Shown: piece after piece, positions 44,422 to 54,072 of the stretch
How positions within the stretch are numbered: the stretch's first letter is position 1
Layout: every line of letters begins with the position of its first letter
NCBI GenBank assembly: GCA_035471785.1
Contig: DATIPQ010000038.1
Coordinates: 88,938 to 152,937 of the forward strand
Reading direction: 5' to 3'
Source of the DNA: Acidobacteriota bacterium
GTDB lineage: Bacteria; Acidobacteriota; UBA6911; RPQK01; DATIPO01
Length of the DNA: 64,000 nucleotides
Translations under genes and position numbers: made by a program
Notes under the pieces: generated by a model
Seen by the model: the letters and a program-made list of their open reading frames with translations, nothing else
The model's database searches: none
What the model was told of the DNA's origin: nothing

Positions 44422-45402
44422 GGCTGCGTCGAAAGCCACTTCCGAGGGCTTGAAATCGATCTTGCGCACGAAGGCGCAGGCCTCGGCGGCGCCATGCTCG
44501 CGGTCCATTCCGATGTCCTCCCATTCCACCGAGAGAGGCCCTTGGTAGCCGATGGCATTGAGGGAACGCATGACCAGGTCGAAGTTGATCTTGCCTCGTC
44601 CCGGAGAACGGAACTCCCAGTAGCGGCGCAGGTCTCCGAAAGGCAAATGGCCTTCGAACACCCCGCTGGGCGCCGGCGAGTCGCTCCACCACACGTCCTT
44701 GACGTGCATGTGGAAGATGCGCCCCGGGAAACGGCGGATGAAGGCCAGATAGTCGACTCCCTGATAGCCGAAGTGGCTGGGATCGAAGTTGAATCCGAAG
44801 GCGGGATGGTTGTCCACCGCTTCCAGAGCCCGCTCGGCCGTGGCGATGTCGAAAGCGATCTCGGCCGGGTGGACTTCCAAGGCGAAACGCACGCCGGCTT
44901 CGGAAAAGGCATCGAGGATGGGCTTCCAGCGGCGCCCGAAGTCGGCGTATCCCTCATCGATCATCTGAGGCGGCACGGGAGGGAAGGAGTAATGCAGGTG
45001 CCAGATGGAGCTTCCCGTGAATCCGTTGACCACCTTGACCCCGAAGCGCTTGGCGGCCTTGGCGGTCTCGATCATCTCCTGGGCAGCCCGCCGCTTGACT
45101 CCCTCGGGGTCTCCGTCCCCCCACACGTGCTCGGGCAGTATGGCCTTGTGACGCTGGTCGATACGGTCGCACACCGCCTGGCCCACCAGGTGGTTGGAGA
45201 TGGCATGGACTTGCAGCCCGTGGCGCTGCAGCAGTTGGTGTTTGGCCCGGCAATAGGCGTCGTCGGCCCGATCGACTTGAAAATGATCGCCCCAGCAGGC
45301 CAGTTCCAGCCCGTCGAAACCGAATTGGCGCGCCTTGGCGCACAATTCCTCCAAGGGCAGGTCGGCCCACTGGCCGGTAAACAGTGTGACGGGTCTAGCC
45401 AT
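44410..45402 (-). CDS. Sugar phosphate isomerase/epimerase-like TIM barrel
   Basis: A 330-residue AP-endonuclease-2/xylose-isomerase-like TIM barrel. Seen: [41 protein letters not shown] (Glu and His metal ligands), [24 protein letters not shown] and [11 protein letters not shown], in the order of the barrel strands. It probably isomerises a sugar or cyclitol. Directly followed upstream by a Gfo/Idh/MocA gene on the same strand, a common pairing for inositol or keto-sugar metabolism. GAGAGCGG precedes the ATG at 45402. Confidence 0.85.
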   Translation of the reverse strand: MARPVTLFTGQWADLPLEELCAKARQFGFDGLELACWGDHFQVDRADDAYCRAKHQLLQRHGLQVHAISNHLVGQAVCDRIDQRHKAILPEHVWGDGDPEGVKRRAAQEMIETAKAAKRFGVKVVNGFTGSSIWHLHYSFPPVPPQMIDEGYADFGRRWKPILDAFSEAGVRFALEVHPAEIAFDIATAERALEAVDNHPAFGFNFDPSHFGYQGVDYLAFIRRFPGRIFHMHVKDVWWSDSPAPSGVFEGHLPFGDLRRYWEFRSPGRGKINFDLVMRSLNAIGYQGPLSVEWEDIGMDREHGAAEACAFVRKIDFKPSEVAFDAAFER

Positions 45403-45446
45403 TGTTCCGCTCTCTTTCCGTGATGATTTGCCTCTTGCCTCCGTGG

Positions 45447-46610
45447 CTAGTCTTGCAGCGGGGTCCATTTCCGGGTGCTGCGGCTGCTGCGCAGCACGGC
45501 CTCGATGAAGCGCATTCCCCTCAGGCCGTCTTCCACGCCCGGAAAGTCGAGGTAGTCGGCCTCGGGTTCCCGCCCTTCCAAGCGGCAAGCCAGGGTCAGG
45601 GCGAAGCAGCGGTAGAGGTTGGCGAAGGCTTCCAGGAATCCCTCGGGATGACCCGAAGGCAAGCGGCAGTTGAAGCGCGTGCGCCTTCCCAGGTGCTCAT
45701 AGTCGGCTCCGGCCCGCAGCACCTGACGGGGCTTTCCGTGCCATTTCACGACCAGGGTATTGGGATCTTCCTGGATCCAGTCCAAGCCGGCCTTCTCGGC
45801 ATAGACGCGAATGCGCAAGCCGTTTTCTTCGCCGGCCGAGATCTGGCTGGCATAGAGGATTCCCCGCACTCCCCCTTCCAGTCTCAGGAGGACGTTGCCG
45901 TCGTCGTCCAATGCTCGTCCTTGCACGATGGAGGAGACGTCGGCGCAGAGTTTTTCGATTTTCAATCCGGTCACGTATTCGGCCAGATTCTCGGCGTGGG
46001 TGCCGATGTCGCCCATGCATCCGCTGGGCCCCGCCTTGTCGGGGTCGGTGCGCCAGTCGGCCTGCTTCTGTCCCTGGCGCTCGATGGGCTCGCTCAGCCA
46101 ACCCTGGGGATACTCCACAACCACCTTGCGGATGCGGCCCAGGCGCCCTTCGCCGAGCAGGCGGCGGGCCTCCTTGACCATAGGGTAGCCGGTGTAGTTA
46201 TGGGTGAGTCCGAAGAGCAGCCCGCTTTCCTCAACCGCCTCGACCAGCTTGCGGGCGTCCTCGATATTGGACGTCAAGGGCTTGTCGCACATCACCGCGA
46301 AGCCGGCTCGAAGGGCCGCCAGGGCTACCGGGAAATGGAGGTGGTTAGGGGTGACGACGGCCACGAAATCCATCCGTTGGCCGGCGGGAAGAGCGGCCTC
46401 GGCCTCCATCATCTGGCGGTAGTCGCCGTAGCAGCGGTCTTGGGGCAAGAAGAGTTCCCGGCCCGCCTCGCGGGAGCGCTGAGGATCGGAACTGAAGGCC
46501 CCGCACACCAATTCGATAAGCCCGTCCATGAGGGCCGCCCGGCGGTGAACAGCGCCGATAAAGGCCCCCGGACCGCCTCCAACCATACCCATGCGGATCT
46601 TCCGTTGCAT
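45447..46610 (-). CDS. Gfo/Idh/MocA family oxidoreductase
   Basis: A 387-residue NAD(P)-dependent sugar oxidoreductase. [17 protein letters not shown] is the dinucleotide-binding loop, [13 protein letters not shown] replaces the EKP motif of the family with DKP, and [20 protein letters not shown] carries the catalytic Asp/His segment. The C-terminal beta sheet follows. The isomerase-like gene lies 44 bases downstream on the same strand, so both probably act on one sugar. TAGAAA ends 7 bases before the ATG, another possible leaderless start. Substrate unknown. Confidence 0.86.
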   Translation of the reverse strand: MQRKIRMGMVGGGPGAFIGAVHRRAALMDGLIELVCGAFSSDPQRSREAGRELFLPQDRCYGDYRQMMEAEAALPAGQRMDFVAVVTPNHLHFPVALAALRAGFAVMCDKPLTSNIEDARKLVEAVEESGLLFGLTHNYTGYPMVKEARRLLGEGRLGRIRKVVVEYPQGWLSEPIERQGQKQADWRTDPDKAGPSGCMGDIGTHAENLAEYVTGLKIEKLCADVSSIVQGRALDDDGNVLLRLEGGVRGILYASQISAGEENGLRIRVYAEKAGLDWIQEDPNTLVVKWHGKPRQVLRAGADYEHLGRRTRFNCRLPSGHPEGFLEAFANLYRCFALTLACRLEGREPEADYLDFPGVEDGLRGMRFIEAVLRSSRSTRKWTPLQD

Positions 46611-46666
46611 GGCACTCTTTCTACCCGGAAAGGCCTCCAGGGACAAGTCATGGAGTCCAAAAAGAA

Positions 46667-46704
46667 AGCCGGATCCTCCGCCGAGCGGCTGAGAGGATCC
46701 GGCT
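46667..46704 (-). terminator. Rho-independent terminator of surface-protein gene
   Basis: Perfect 12-base arms AGCCGGATCCTC (46667-46678) and GAGGATCCGGCT (46693-46704). On the minus strand the stem is followed by TTTCTTTTT. It lies 58 bases past the stop of the gene ending at 46762. Confidence 0.75.
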
Positions 46705-46761
46705 GAGACTTCCGGCTGCCGGAGAATCCGCGAACTCTCCAAGCGGCCTGGTACAGGGTCG

Positions 46762-49700
46762 TTATTGGCGCGAACCACGGATGCGGACCACGGAGCTGGG
46801 AGCGGAGCCGCCCACCAGCTCGACCCAGTCGCGCATGGTTCCCAGGCTGCAACCGTGCTTGATCTGCCCTTCGCCCAGGTCTTGGGCTTCGATGATCTGC
46901 TCGCAGGAGCAACCCGCCGTATCGGCGATGGTGAAGATCTCCTCGGGCGGCTTGCCGGCCTTGGTCCTGGTGTCGAAGATGCCGTCATCGTCAATCAGAG
47001 CGAAGTGATTGGGATTCAGGCCCTCGGTGGGCACCGACTCGGGAATCACCGTGGCGGGGCACAGGTCGTCCACGTCCAGCACGCTGTCGCCGTCGGCGTC
47101 AGCCGGGGGCTCCAGCACGATCAGAGTGGCGGTGGCCGGGTCGTTGAGCGACAGGCCTGCCTGCGTGAGATCTGTAGTGATATTGGCGTAGTTGCCGGGA
47201 GCGGCTCCGGCAGGCACCTGCAGCGTTACGGTGAAAGTGCAGGATCCGGCCGGCAGCAGGTTGCCGCCGGTGAAGCTGAGCAGCGAGGTGCCGTCGATCG
47301 ACGAGCCGGCGCCGCAGACATCGGCCTGGGGAAGCCCGACCGCCGTGAGTCCGAAGAGCACCGCATCCAAATCGTCCTGGAAAGACAAGTTGGCAATGCT
47401 GTTGGACTCGTCGAAGTTCTCGATCATGAAGGTCAAGTCGACTGTTTCACCCGGCATGGGATTGCTTCCAAAGGATTTGGCGAACTCCAGAAAGTCGATC
47501 TGCAGGCTGTCGGAGGCGGCGTTTCCGACCACCATGATGCCGTCGGCCATCCCCGTGACATTGCTGGTCTCGTTAAAGCCCACAGCGCTCAAGGGAACGC
47601 TGGCCGGCACCTGCAAGGTGACGTCGAAAGTACAGGAATCGCCCACCATTCCGGCCGGAGCCAGGCTTCCGAAGGTCAAGCTCAGCAGGCTGGTGCCCGA
47701 GATCTGAGAGCCGATCCCGCAGACATCCGTCTGCACGCCGCTGACGCTGGCCAGACCGGAGAAGACCGCATCCAAGTCATCCGTGAATTCGATGTCGGTA
47801 ATGGTCCGCGTCGGATCGAGGTTGTCGATGGTGAAGCGGAGGTTGACCAGATCCCCGGGAGCCACCGGATCGTCAGTGAACTCCTTGGCGATTTCCAGCA
47901 CGTCGGCGTTGACTGAGAGGCCGTCGAGGGCATCGACCAGGAAAACCCTGGGTCCGCCGTCGAAGATGGCCGAGAAGCCGCTGGTCGTGTTGGGGTACAC
48001 ATCGGTGAGGGCGTCCGAAGGTACATCCAGTACAACCTGGAAGGTGCACATCTCGCCGCCGTTGAGCAGCCCGTTCTGAAAAACCAGGTTACTTCCTGAG
48101 GTGTTCAAGGCGGAACCGGTACCGCAGATGTCGCTTTGGGGCACTTCGCCGGCCGCCACCGCAAGGCCGGGCAGCGAGCTGTCGATGTCGTCGCTGAACT
48201 GAATGCCGCTGGCGACAACATCGGTGGTCAGGTTCTCGATAGTGAATTGCAGGGTCACAGTCGAGCCGGGCAAAACCGGATCGTCTATGAACTCCTTGGT
48301 CAGCGTGAGGCCGGCGATCGTCAGCTCGTCGCTGGCCGATTGGTTGGTAGCGGAGACGCCGTTGACCATGGCCACCACTCCCGAGGTGGCGTTGGTGTGA
48401 CGCCCGAATGGTGCGTCGACGGGCACCTGCAGGGTTACACTGAAGGTGCACGTCTCTCCCGGATCCAGCATTCCGCCGGTGAAGAGCAGATTGCTGGTTC
48501 CGTCAATCTGCGAACCGGTGCCGCAGACATCCGTCAGCGGCAAACCGGTCGCCGACAATCCCGTCAGTGCGCTACTGAGATCGTCGCTGAAACTGATTCC
48601 GGTGGCCGAACCGGGCGCGAATTCGTCATGGATCAAGGTAAATTGCAAGGTGACCATTTCGCCCGGCAGCACCGGATCGTCGGTGAACTCCTTGATCAAG
48701 GTAGGAGCCTCGACCACCACTAGAGTGTCTGTAGCCGGGTTGCCCGTCACGCCGGCACCGCCGACCGTGGCCGTGATTTCGCTGGTCGTATTGGGGCTGT
48801 CACCTGAATTGGCGTCGATCGACACGTCCAGAATGATGCTGAAGGTGCAGGAGGCGCCTGGATCGAGGCTGGCATCGGCGACGGCGAGCCGGGCAGGCTG
48901 TGCATCCCCGCCCATGGGATTGATCAAGGGGATAAAGGTCGCCGTCGAGTCCGGCCCGCAGAATCCTGCCGCAGGAACCATGGAGGCGGTAGGCAGGATG
49001 TTGTCGAAGATGTCGGTGAAGGCGATGTCGGCGGCGCTCGAGGAGGAACTCGTGTTGGTGATAGTGAATTCCAACTCGGTCATCCCGCCGGCTCCAACCG
49101 GGTTGTCCAGGAAGGTCTTGGTGAACATGGGCACCGGCGAAACGCTCAAGACGTCGGAGGCGGCAGAGCCTTCCACCATCAGCCCGCCGGAATCTCCCGT
49201 AATCGTGCTGGTGCTGTTCGTATAAAGACCTGGCGCCGCCTCTGAGGGCACCGAGAGAGTCGTGCTGAAGGTGCAGGAACCTTGGGGAGGCAACACGCCT
49301 CCGGTAAGAGTGATGACGCCGGTTCCGCTCAGGACCGAGCCGGGACCGCAGACATCGTTCTTTGGCAGGTCGATGGCCTCCAGGCCGCTCAGGGCCGCTC
49401 CCAGATCATCGCTGAAGGTGATGCCGGTGACGTCAAAGCCACGGTCGAAGTTGTCGATCGTAAACCGCAGTTCCACCGTTCCGCCCGGGGGAACCGGATC
49501 GTTGGTGAAGCTCTTCCTCAGGGCCAGCCGGTCGACCGTCACGGTCAAGGTGTCGCTGGCTTTGCCGCTGCTGACACTTTGAAACCCGATGATGCCGGTC
49601 AGCTCGCCAGTGACATTGGCCAGAGGACCTCCGGCGCCTCCGATGACGTCCACCGAAATCGTGCAAACTGCTCCCGCCGCAAGCTGGCTTGCGGGAGCCG

Positions 49701-50385
49701 CGGGACCAAGGCTGATCAGGCCGCTGCCTGCAACTGCGCTCAGTGTGCCTCCGCAGGTCGAGGAGGTATTGGGAGGACCGGCCACCGTCATGCCCAGAGG
49801 CAAATTGTCGGTGAAGGACAGATTGAGAACCGGATTGCTGCTGGCGCTGTTGTCGATCGTGAAAGTCAGAGTGCTGCGCGAGCCCAGTGTCACCGTGGAA
49901 GGCGAGAAGCTCTTGCTGAAGCCCGGACGGCCGGCATCGACCGTCAATTCGTCGGTTGCCGATCCGCTGTTGCCGGCATCCGAGGTCAGGTCCCCAGAGG
50001 TGTTGACGTGTGTCCCGACTGCCGAACTGGTTACGTCGACGAAGACCGCGCAGGAGGAGGAGCCCAGCACCCGCCCGGCGCTGAAATCGATGGTGCTTCC
50101 CCCGCCAGGGGCGCTGATCGTACCCAGGCAACTGCTGCTGGCATTGGCCGGCGAGGCGATCACAACCCCGGCCGGGAGGCTGTCAGTGAAGGCCAGATTC
50201 CGGACCCCAATGGTACTGGGGTTGCTGATATCGAAGCGTAGGGTGCTGACGCTGCCGGGTCCTATGGTGTTGGGTACAAAGGTCTTGTTAAAGGTCGGCA
50301 GCGGATCTTGGCCCAGCAGAGTCGCCGGTATCAGCAGCAAAAGCAACGCAAATAGAGAAAACTTTCCTGTAAAGTGCATCTTCAC
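46762..50385 (-). CDS. Large secreted protein with eight tandem DUF11-like repeats
   Basis: A 1207-residue exported protein: signal peptide (FSLFALLLLLIPATLLGQ), then eight tandem beta-sandwich repeats of about 125 residues, each starting with a form of KEFTDDPVLPGSTVTLQFTIEN and each with a Cys pair (DVCGxGS and GxCTFxVxL). A calcium-binding-type DADGDSVLDVDDLCP segment and a Cys-rich tail (GCSCEQIIEAQDLGEGQ, GCSLGTM) follow. No membrane anchor is seen. Likely an extracellular or surface structural protein. GTG 50385 fits best with GGAGG 7 bases upstream; ATG 50379 is possible. Confidence 0.8.
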   Translation of the reverse strand: MKMHFTGKFSLFALLLLLIPATLLGQDPLPTFNKTFVPNTIGPGSVSTLRFDISNPSTIGVRNLAFTDSLPAGVVIASPANASSSCLGTISAPGGGSTIDFSAGRVLGSSSCAVFVDVTSSAVGTHVNTSGDLTSDAGNSGSATDELTVDAGRPGFSKSFSPSTVTLGSRSTLTFTIDNSASSNPVLNLSFTDNLPLGMTVAGPPNTSSTCGGTLSAVAGSGLISLGPAAPASQLAAGAVCTISVDVIGGAGGPLANVTGELTGIIGFQSVSSGKASDTLTVTVDRLALRKSFTNDPVPPGGTVELRFTIDNFDRGFDVTGITFSDDLGAALSGLEAIDLPKNDVCGPGSVLSGTGVITLTGGVLPPQGSCTFSTTLSVPSEAAPGLYTNSTSTITGDSGGLMVEGSAASDVLSVSPVPMFTKTFLDNPVGAGGMTELEFTITNTSSSSSAADIAFTDIFDNILPTASMVPAAGFCGPDSTATFIPLINPMGGDAQPARLAVADASLDPGASCTFSIILDVSIDANSGDSPNTTSEITATVGGAGVTGNPATDTLVVVEAPTLIKEFTDDPVLPGEMVTLQFTLIHDEFAPGSATGISFSDDLSSALTGLSATGLPLTDVCGTGSQIDGTSNLLFTGGMLDPGETCTFSVTLQVPVDAPFGRHTNATSGVVAMVNGVSATNQSASDELTIAGLTLTKEFIDDPVLPGSTVTLQFTIENLTTDVVASGIQFSDDIDSSLPGLAVAAGEVPQSDICGTGSALNTSGSNLVFQNGLLNGGEMCTFQVVLDVPSDALTDVYPNTTSGFSAIFDGGPRVFLVDALDGLSVNADVLEIAKEFTDDPVAPGDLVNLRFTIDNLDPTRTITDIEFTDDLDAVFSGLASVSGVQTDVCGIGSQISGTSLLSLTFGSLAPAGMVGDSCTFDVTLQVPASVPLSAVGFNETSNVTGMADGIMVVGNAASDSLQIDFLEFAKSFGSNPMPGETVDLTFMIENFDESNSIANLSFQDDLDAVLFGLTAVGLPQADVCGAGSSIDGTSLLSFTGGNLLPAGSCTFTVTLQVPAGAAPGNYANITTDLTQAGLSLNDPATATLIVLEPPADADGDSVLDVDDLCPATVIPESVPTEGLNPNHFALIDDDGIFDTRTKAGKPPEEIFTIADTAGCSCEQIIEAQDLGEGQIKHGCSLGTMRDWVELVGGSAPSSVVRIRGSRQ

Positions 50386-50612
50386 GAATCGGCCTCCGTC
50401 TATCGGAATCTGAGAAGCTTCTCTCGCCAAATCCCAACGAATTTTGAGTTTGAAACGGTTCACCAAGTTCTAAAAAACCTAGTGGAGGGAAAACGTGCCT
50501 CAACCGCCCGCAAGGGTACACTAGCTGCGAGGGAAAACGCAACTATAAAATGCAACTCTTGATGACGGGCATGGCGCAGTCTTCTACAAGCACGCCGCCC
50601 ACGGCATCCTGC

Positions 50613-50618
50613 TACAAT
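50613..50618 (+). promoter_or_regulatory. -10 hexamer, leaderless-type
   Basis: TACAAT followed by 6 bases and the ATG at 50625; no ribosome site. The surrounding divergent gap (50386-50624) also holds a GAGAAGCTTCTC palindrome at 50412-50423. Confidence 0.45.
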
Positions 50619-50624
50619 TCGGCC

Positions 50625-52070
50625 ATGCCGCAGCCAGACCAAAGCCTTGAACTTTCTCCCGCCGAATTCGAAGAGATGGGCCACCAGGTCCTGCGCTGCC
50701 TCAGCGTCTTTCTCAAGTCTCTGCCCCAACAGCCGGCAGCCGACCTGGAAGGGGCCGATGAGAGAGCGGAGGAGTTCCGCGAGGACCTGCCCGAGGCGGG
50801 AACCCCGTTGGACAGCCTCTTGGAAGCCTTCTTCGGCAGAGCCGTTCCCAAGGCCTACAACTGCGCCAGTCCCGGCTATCTGGCCTACGTCCCGGGAGGC
50901 GGATTGCCCCATGCCGCCTTGGCGGACCTGATGTCGGACATCACCAACCGCTACGTCAACGTGTGGACGGCGGCTCCCGCCATGGCCCAGATCGAGAGCA
51001 GCGTCATCGGCTGGTTTTGCGACATCGTGGGATACCCGCAAGGCGCCGGCGGCTACCTGGCCTCGGGCGGCTCGATGGCCAACTTCTCTGCCCTGGCCGC
51101 CGCCCGCAGCGACCGGCTGCCAGAGAATTTCCTGCAGGGAACGCTCTACGCCTCCGATCAGGTCCATCACTGCGTGCACAAGGCCGCCCGCATGGCCGGA
51201 TTTCCCGCCGACAACCTGAGGGTGGTGCCCAGCCTGCCCGACTTCCGAATCGACACCCGGGCCCTGCAACGCATGATCGAGGAGGACGCGGCGCTGGGCC
51301 GAACCCCTTTCCTGGTGGTGGGAAGCGCCGGCACCACCAACACGGGCGCCGTGGACGATTTGCAGGAATTGGCCAGAATCTGCCGCCAGCATTCCCTGTG
51401 GCTGCACGTGGACGCCGCCTACGGGGGCTTCTTCATGCTCACCGAGCGGGGCCGCCGCCGAATGAAGGGATTGGCCTTGGCCGACAGCATTGCCCTCGAC
51501 CCCCACAAGGGTCTCTTCCTGCCCTATGGAACCGGCTGCCTGCTGGCGCGCGACCCCCAAGCTCTGCGAAAGGCTCACAGCGAGCGGGCCAGCTACATGC
51601 CGCCCATGCGGGACGACCTCTCGCAGGTCGACTTCTGCGATGTTTCGCCGGAGTTGTCGCGAGGTTTCCGGGGATTGCGAGTCTGGCTTCCACTGAAAAT
51701 GCACGGCATCGGGCCTTTCCGCAGGAATTTGCAGGAAAAGCTCGATCTGGCCGAGATGGCCGCTCAAGAGCTGGCCACAATGAAAGAAATCGAAGTGGTT
51801 GCGCCTCCCCAACTCTCGCTGCTGGCCTTTCGCCTTAAACCTCATCACCTGGAAGACCCCCAACAACTCAATCAACTCAACCGCCAGTTTCTGGAGTGCA
51901 TCAACAGCCAATCGCGGCTTGTCTTCCTGACCGGAACAACCGTCGGCCGGCGATTCCTCATTCGCATTTGCGTGCTGTGCTTCCGAACCCACCGCGAAAC
52001 GCTGGACATCGCCCTCGACGACATCCGGAAAGCCCTCAGGGAAGTGCGCAGCCGCATCCTTCAAAGCTGA
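50625..52070 (+). CDS. PLP-dependent aromatic amino acid decarboxylase
   Basis: A 481-residue group II decarboxylase (tyrosine/tryptophan/DOPA type). Seen: GYLAYVPGGGLPHAALADLMSD, GGYLASGGSMANFSALAAARS, VGSAGTTNTGAVDD, LWLHVDAAYGGFF and DSIALDPHKGLF, with Lys295 expected to hold pyridoxal phosphate. The YVPGG segment near the substrate site is typical of aromatic decarboxylases. It would form an aryl-ethylamine. The start has no ribosome site; TACAAT lies 6 bases upstream. The 3' end overlaps a convergent HTH gene by 10 bases. Confidence 0.88.
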   Translation: MPQPDQSLELSPAEFEEMGHQVLRCLSVFLKSLPQQPAADLEGADERAEEFREDLPEAGTPLDSLLEAFFGRAVPKAYNCASPGYLAYVPGGGLPHAALADLMSDITNRYVNVWTAAPAMAQIESSVIGWFCDIVGYPQGAGGYLASGGSMANFSALAAARSDRLPENFLQGTLYASDQVHHCVHKAARMAGFPADNLRVVPSLPDFRIDTRALQRMIEEDAALGRTPFLVVGSAGTTNTGAVDDLQELARICRQHSLWLHVDAAYGGFFMLTERGRRRMKGLALADSIALDPHKGLFLPYGTGCLLARDPQALRKAHSERASYMPPMRDDLSQVDFCDVSPELSRGFRGLRVWLPLKMHGIGPFRRNLQEKLDLAEMAAQELATMKEIEVVAPPQLSLLAFRLKPHHLEDPQQLNQLNRQFLECINSQSRLVFLTGTTVGRRFLIRICVLCFRTHRETLDIALDDIRKALREVRSRILQS

Positions 52071-52348
52071 TCGAGAAGCTGCTTGATTTCTCTCTTGAGG
52101 CCCTCCCGGTCAGGCCCTCCCTCAAAGTCGATCAACAATTCGGAGGGAGTGGTGCTGAGCGCATGGGCCACGTCAAAGAGAAAGGTCATGGAGGGCACCT
52201 TGCGGGCTTTCTCGATGCTTCCGATATAGCCCGGGGAATAACCGCTGAGTTCGGCCAGGCGCTCCTGGGTCAGATGAAGACGCTTGCGCTGGATGCGGAT
52301 GCGCCTTCCTATCTTGCGCATGGCCTGGATGTTGAGTTTCACGCTCAT
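52061..52348 (-). CDS. XRE-family HTH regulator
   Basis: A 95-residue regulator: GRRIRIQRKRLHLTQERLAELSGYSPGYIGSIEKARKVPSMTFLFDVAHALSTTPSELL is a canonical HTH_3 domain, followed by a short helix. The ATG at 52348 is preceded by GGAGCGAGGG; an upstream in-frame start at 52417 is less likely. A TTGACA/TATTCT promoter lies about 180 bases upstream. It is convergent with the decarboxylase and overlaps its end by 10 bases. Confidence 0.82.
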   Translation of the reverse strand: MSVKLNIQAMRKIGRRIRIQRKRLHLTQERLAELSGYSPGYIGSIEKARKVPSMTFLFDVAHALSTTPSELLIDFEGGPDREGLKREIKQLLDQL

Positions 52349-52531
52349 CCCTCGCTCCTCGACGAAAAAACGCAGACGCAGCTCTCCATCGCCGGGAGAG
52401 TTCCGCGTGATCGCCATCTCTGGTTTCTCGTTCCTTCAGCCTTGTCTTGGGCCAAGCCGACCGCCGCGGACGGCATGTTGACCGGACCTCTTCCGGGCGT
52501 CCTGCCAGTCGCCTTCGAAGTGAATAAAAGT

Positions 52532-52561
52532 AGAATATCAAAGGTGAAGAAGGGGTGTCAA
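52532..52561 (-). promoter_or_regulatory. Promoter of HTH gene
   Basis: Minus strand: consensus TTGACA (52561-52556), 18-base spacer, TATTCT (52537-52532). Predicted leader about 177 bases to the ATG at 52348. The local sequence is AT-rich. Confidence 0.5.
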
Positions 52562-52623
52562 GAGAAAAAGTGTAAAATGAGTGGAAATTAGGGCAGGGGT
52601 GACCCGCGCAGTCAAGGGCGCGC

Positions 52624-53517
52624 CTACTCCAGCTTGAAAGTCAGCACCGGACAGGGAGCTTTGCGGATGACCCTTTCCGTGGTACTGCCCAGCAAAGCCC
52701 GGTCGATGCCTGAAAGGCCATGGGTTCCCATGACGATGAGGTCGATATCTTTGTCCCGGCAATAGCGGCTGATTTCACGGTCTGAACGGTCATCGCCGAT
52801 CTTGACGGTCAAATCGACGCGAGCCGCCGTAGCCTCTCCCAGTTCTTCCTCGAGGGCCTTGATGGCGTTGCTGCGGATTTCCCCCAGATGCTGCTCCACC
52901 GAGAGCTTCCAGGTGGCGAAAAAGGCCGGATGGACCTCCTGCTCCAGAACGTAGAGGACGTGCACGTTGGCGCCGAAGGCCTCCGCCAGCTCGAGAGCCT
53001 TGCCCACGGCGGCGATGGAGTGCTCCGAGAAATCGAAGGGAGCCAGAATCTCGGCATGATCGGGCTGGTCGATGTAGTGATCCTGTCCTTTGGGTCCCAC
53101 TGAAAGTACCGGGCAGGGGGCGTGGCGCACGACCTTTTCGGCCACGCTGCCCAGAAAGAAATGGCCCAGCGCCGATCGTCCATGAGTCCCCATGACGATC
53201 ATGTCGACCTTGTTCTCCTCGGCATATTCGACGATGCCGGCCGCGGGAGAGACGTTGCGGACCACGGCCGTCTCGAAGGACACCTCGGAAGAGAGGGGTT
53301 GAGAGGCTTTCTTCAGATTCTTGTCCAGGAAGTCTTCGTATCGGTCTTCGTCCAGGAACTGGTACTCGACATTGCTCGGATCGTCGGTGAAGAGAGTGCG
53401 CACGTGGAGCACGATGATCTGGGAACCGAACTTGCGCGCCAGCTCCAGCGCGTGAGGCAAGGCCTGCCGGGCCGGCTCCGAAAAATCGGTGGTAAAGAGC
53501 AGTTTCTTGATTCTCAT
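52624..53517 (-). CDS. Universal stress protein, tandem UspA domains
   Basis: A 297-residue protein of two UspA domains in a row. Each ends in the nucleotide-binding pattern: GTHGRSALGHFFLGSVAEKVVRHAPCPVL and GTHGLSGIDRALLGSTTERVIRKAPCPVL (GxxG-9x-G-S/T). The N-terminal KKLLFTTDFSEPARQAL is the usual first strand. It is a cytoplasmic stress and energy-state protein. ATG 53517 is preferred because AAGGGG precedes it by 8 bases. The cupin gene lies 26 bases upstream on the same strand. Confidence 0.88.
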   Translation of the reverse strand: MRIKKLLFTTDFSEPARQALPHALELARKFGSQIIVLHVRTLFTDDPSNVEYQFLDEDRYEDFLDKNLKKASQPLSSEVSFETAVVRNVSPAAGIVEYAEENKVDMIVMGTHGRSALGHFFLGSVAEKVVRHAPCPVLSVGPKGQDHYIDQPDHAEILAPFDFSEHSIAAVGKALELAEAFGANVHVLYVLEQEVHPAFFATWKLSVEQHLGEIRSNAIKALEEELGEATAARVDLTVKIGDDRSDREISRYCRDKDIDLIVMGTHGLSGIDRALLGSTTERVIRKAPCPVLTFKLE

Positions 53518-53543
53518 GATGTCCACCCCTTGTCGGTTTGTTG

Positions 53544-53933
53544 CTAGCGGGGAGACTGATTTCCGCCCCTCAGGTAGGCGTCGTCCTTATCCAGCCAGTC
53601 CTGACGCGGAGGCGAAAAGATGTCGACGTCCAGCGTGTCTTCCAGCGCTACTGCTTCGTGAGGGACGTTGGAGGGCAAATGCAGGACCTCGCCGGCCTTG
53701 ACGACGACCTCGCGGGACTTGTCGGCCCCGATGAAGAACTTGAGGGCGCCTTCCAGGATGTAGGTCAGTTGCTCGTTTTCGTGCTGGTGCAGCGGCACCA
53801 CGCATCCTTTCTTCAGGTAGACATGGGCCAGCATCATGCGCTCGCCCGTAATCAGGCGCCGGCTCAGCTTGTCGGTCAGGATTTCCTTGGGCATTTCTTC
53901 CCAGCAGAAGCGGCTCACTTTGGATTCGGACAC
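53544..53933 (-). CDS. Cupin-domain protein
   Basis: A 129-residue small cupin. PLHQHENEQLTYILEGALKFFIG holds cupin motif 1 (HxH, Glu) and LPSNVPHEAVALED motif 2 (PxxxPH). A metal-binding beta barrel with sensing or isomerase-type function is the family rule; the substrate is unknown. GTG 53933 was chosen, with GGAGG 8 bases upstream; a TTG at 53948 gives a longer frame. Probably cotranscribed with the universal stress protein gene. Confidence 0.82.
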   Translation of the reverse strand: MSESKVSRFCWEEMPKEILTDKLSRRLITGERMMLAHVYLKKGCVVPLHQHENEQLTYILEGALKFFIGADKSREVVVKAGEVLHLPSNVPHEAVALEDTLDVDIFSPPRQDWLDKDDAYLRGGNQSPR

Positions 53934-54072
53934 GTCGTACACCTCCAATGATTCCAGTATAGAAGCCTTGAGGCCGCCATGCCAGACAGTGCGGCCCCTA
54001 TTGGATCAGGTTGGCGGTAAACGGCGGAAGGGGAAGATTGACATCTCTGAGCCGATGGGAGAACATCCGCTC

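Noticed and set aside
46765-47916. Plus-strand frames across the repeat-rich surface protein
   Set aside because: They mirror the tandem repeats of the minus-strand gene, which has a signal peptide, ribosome site and terminator.
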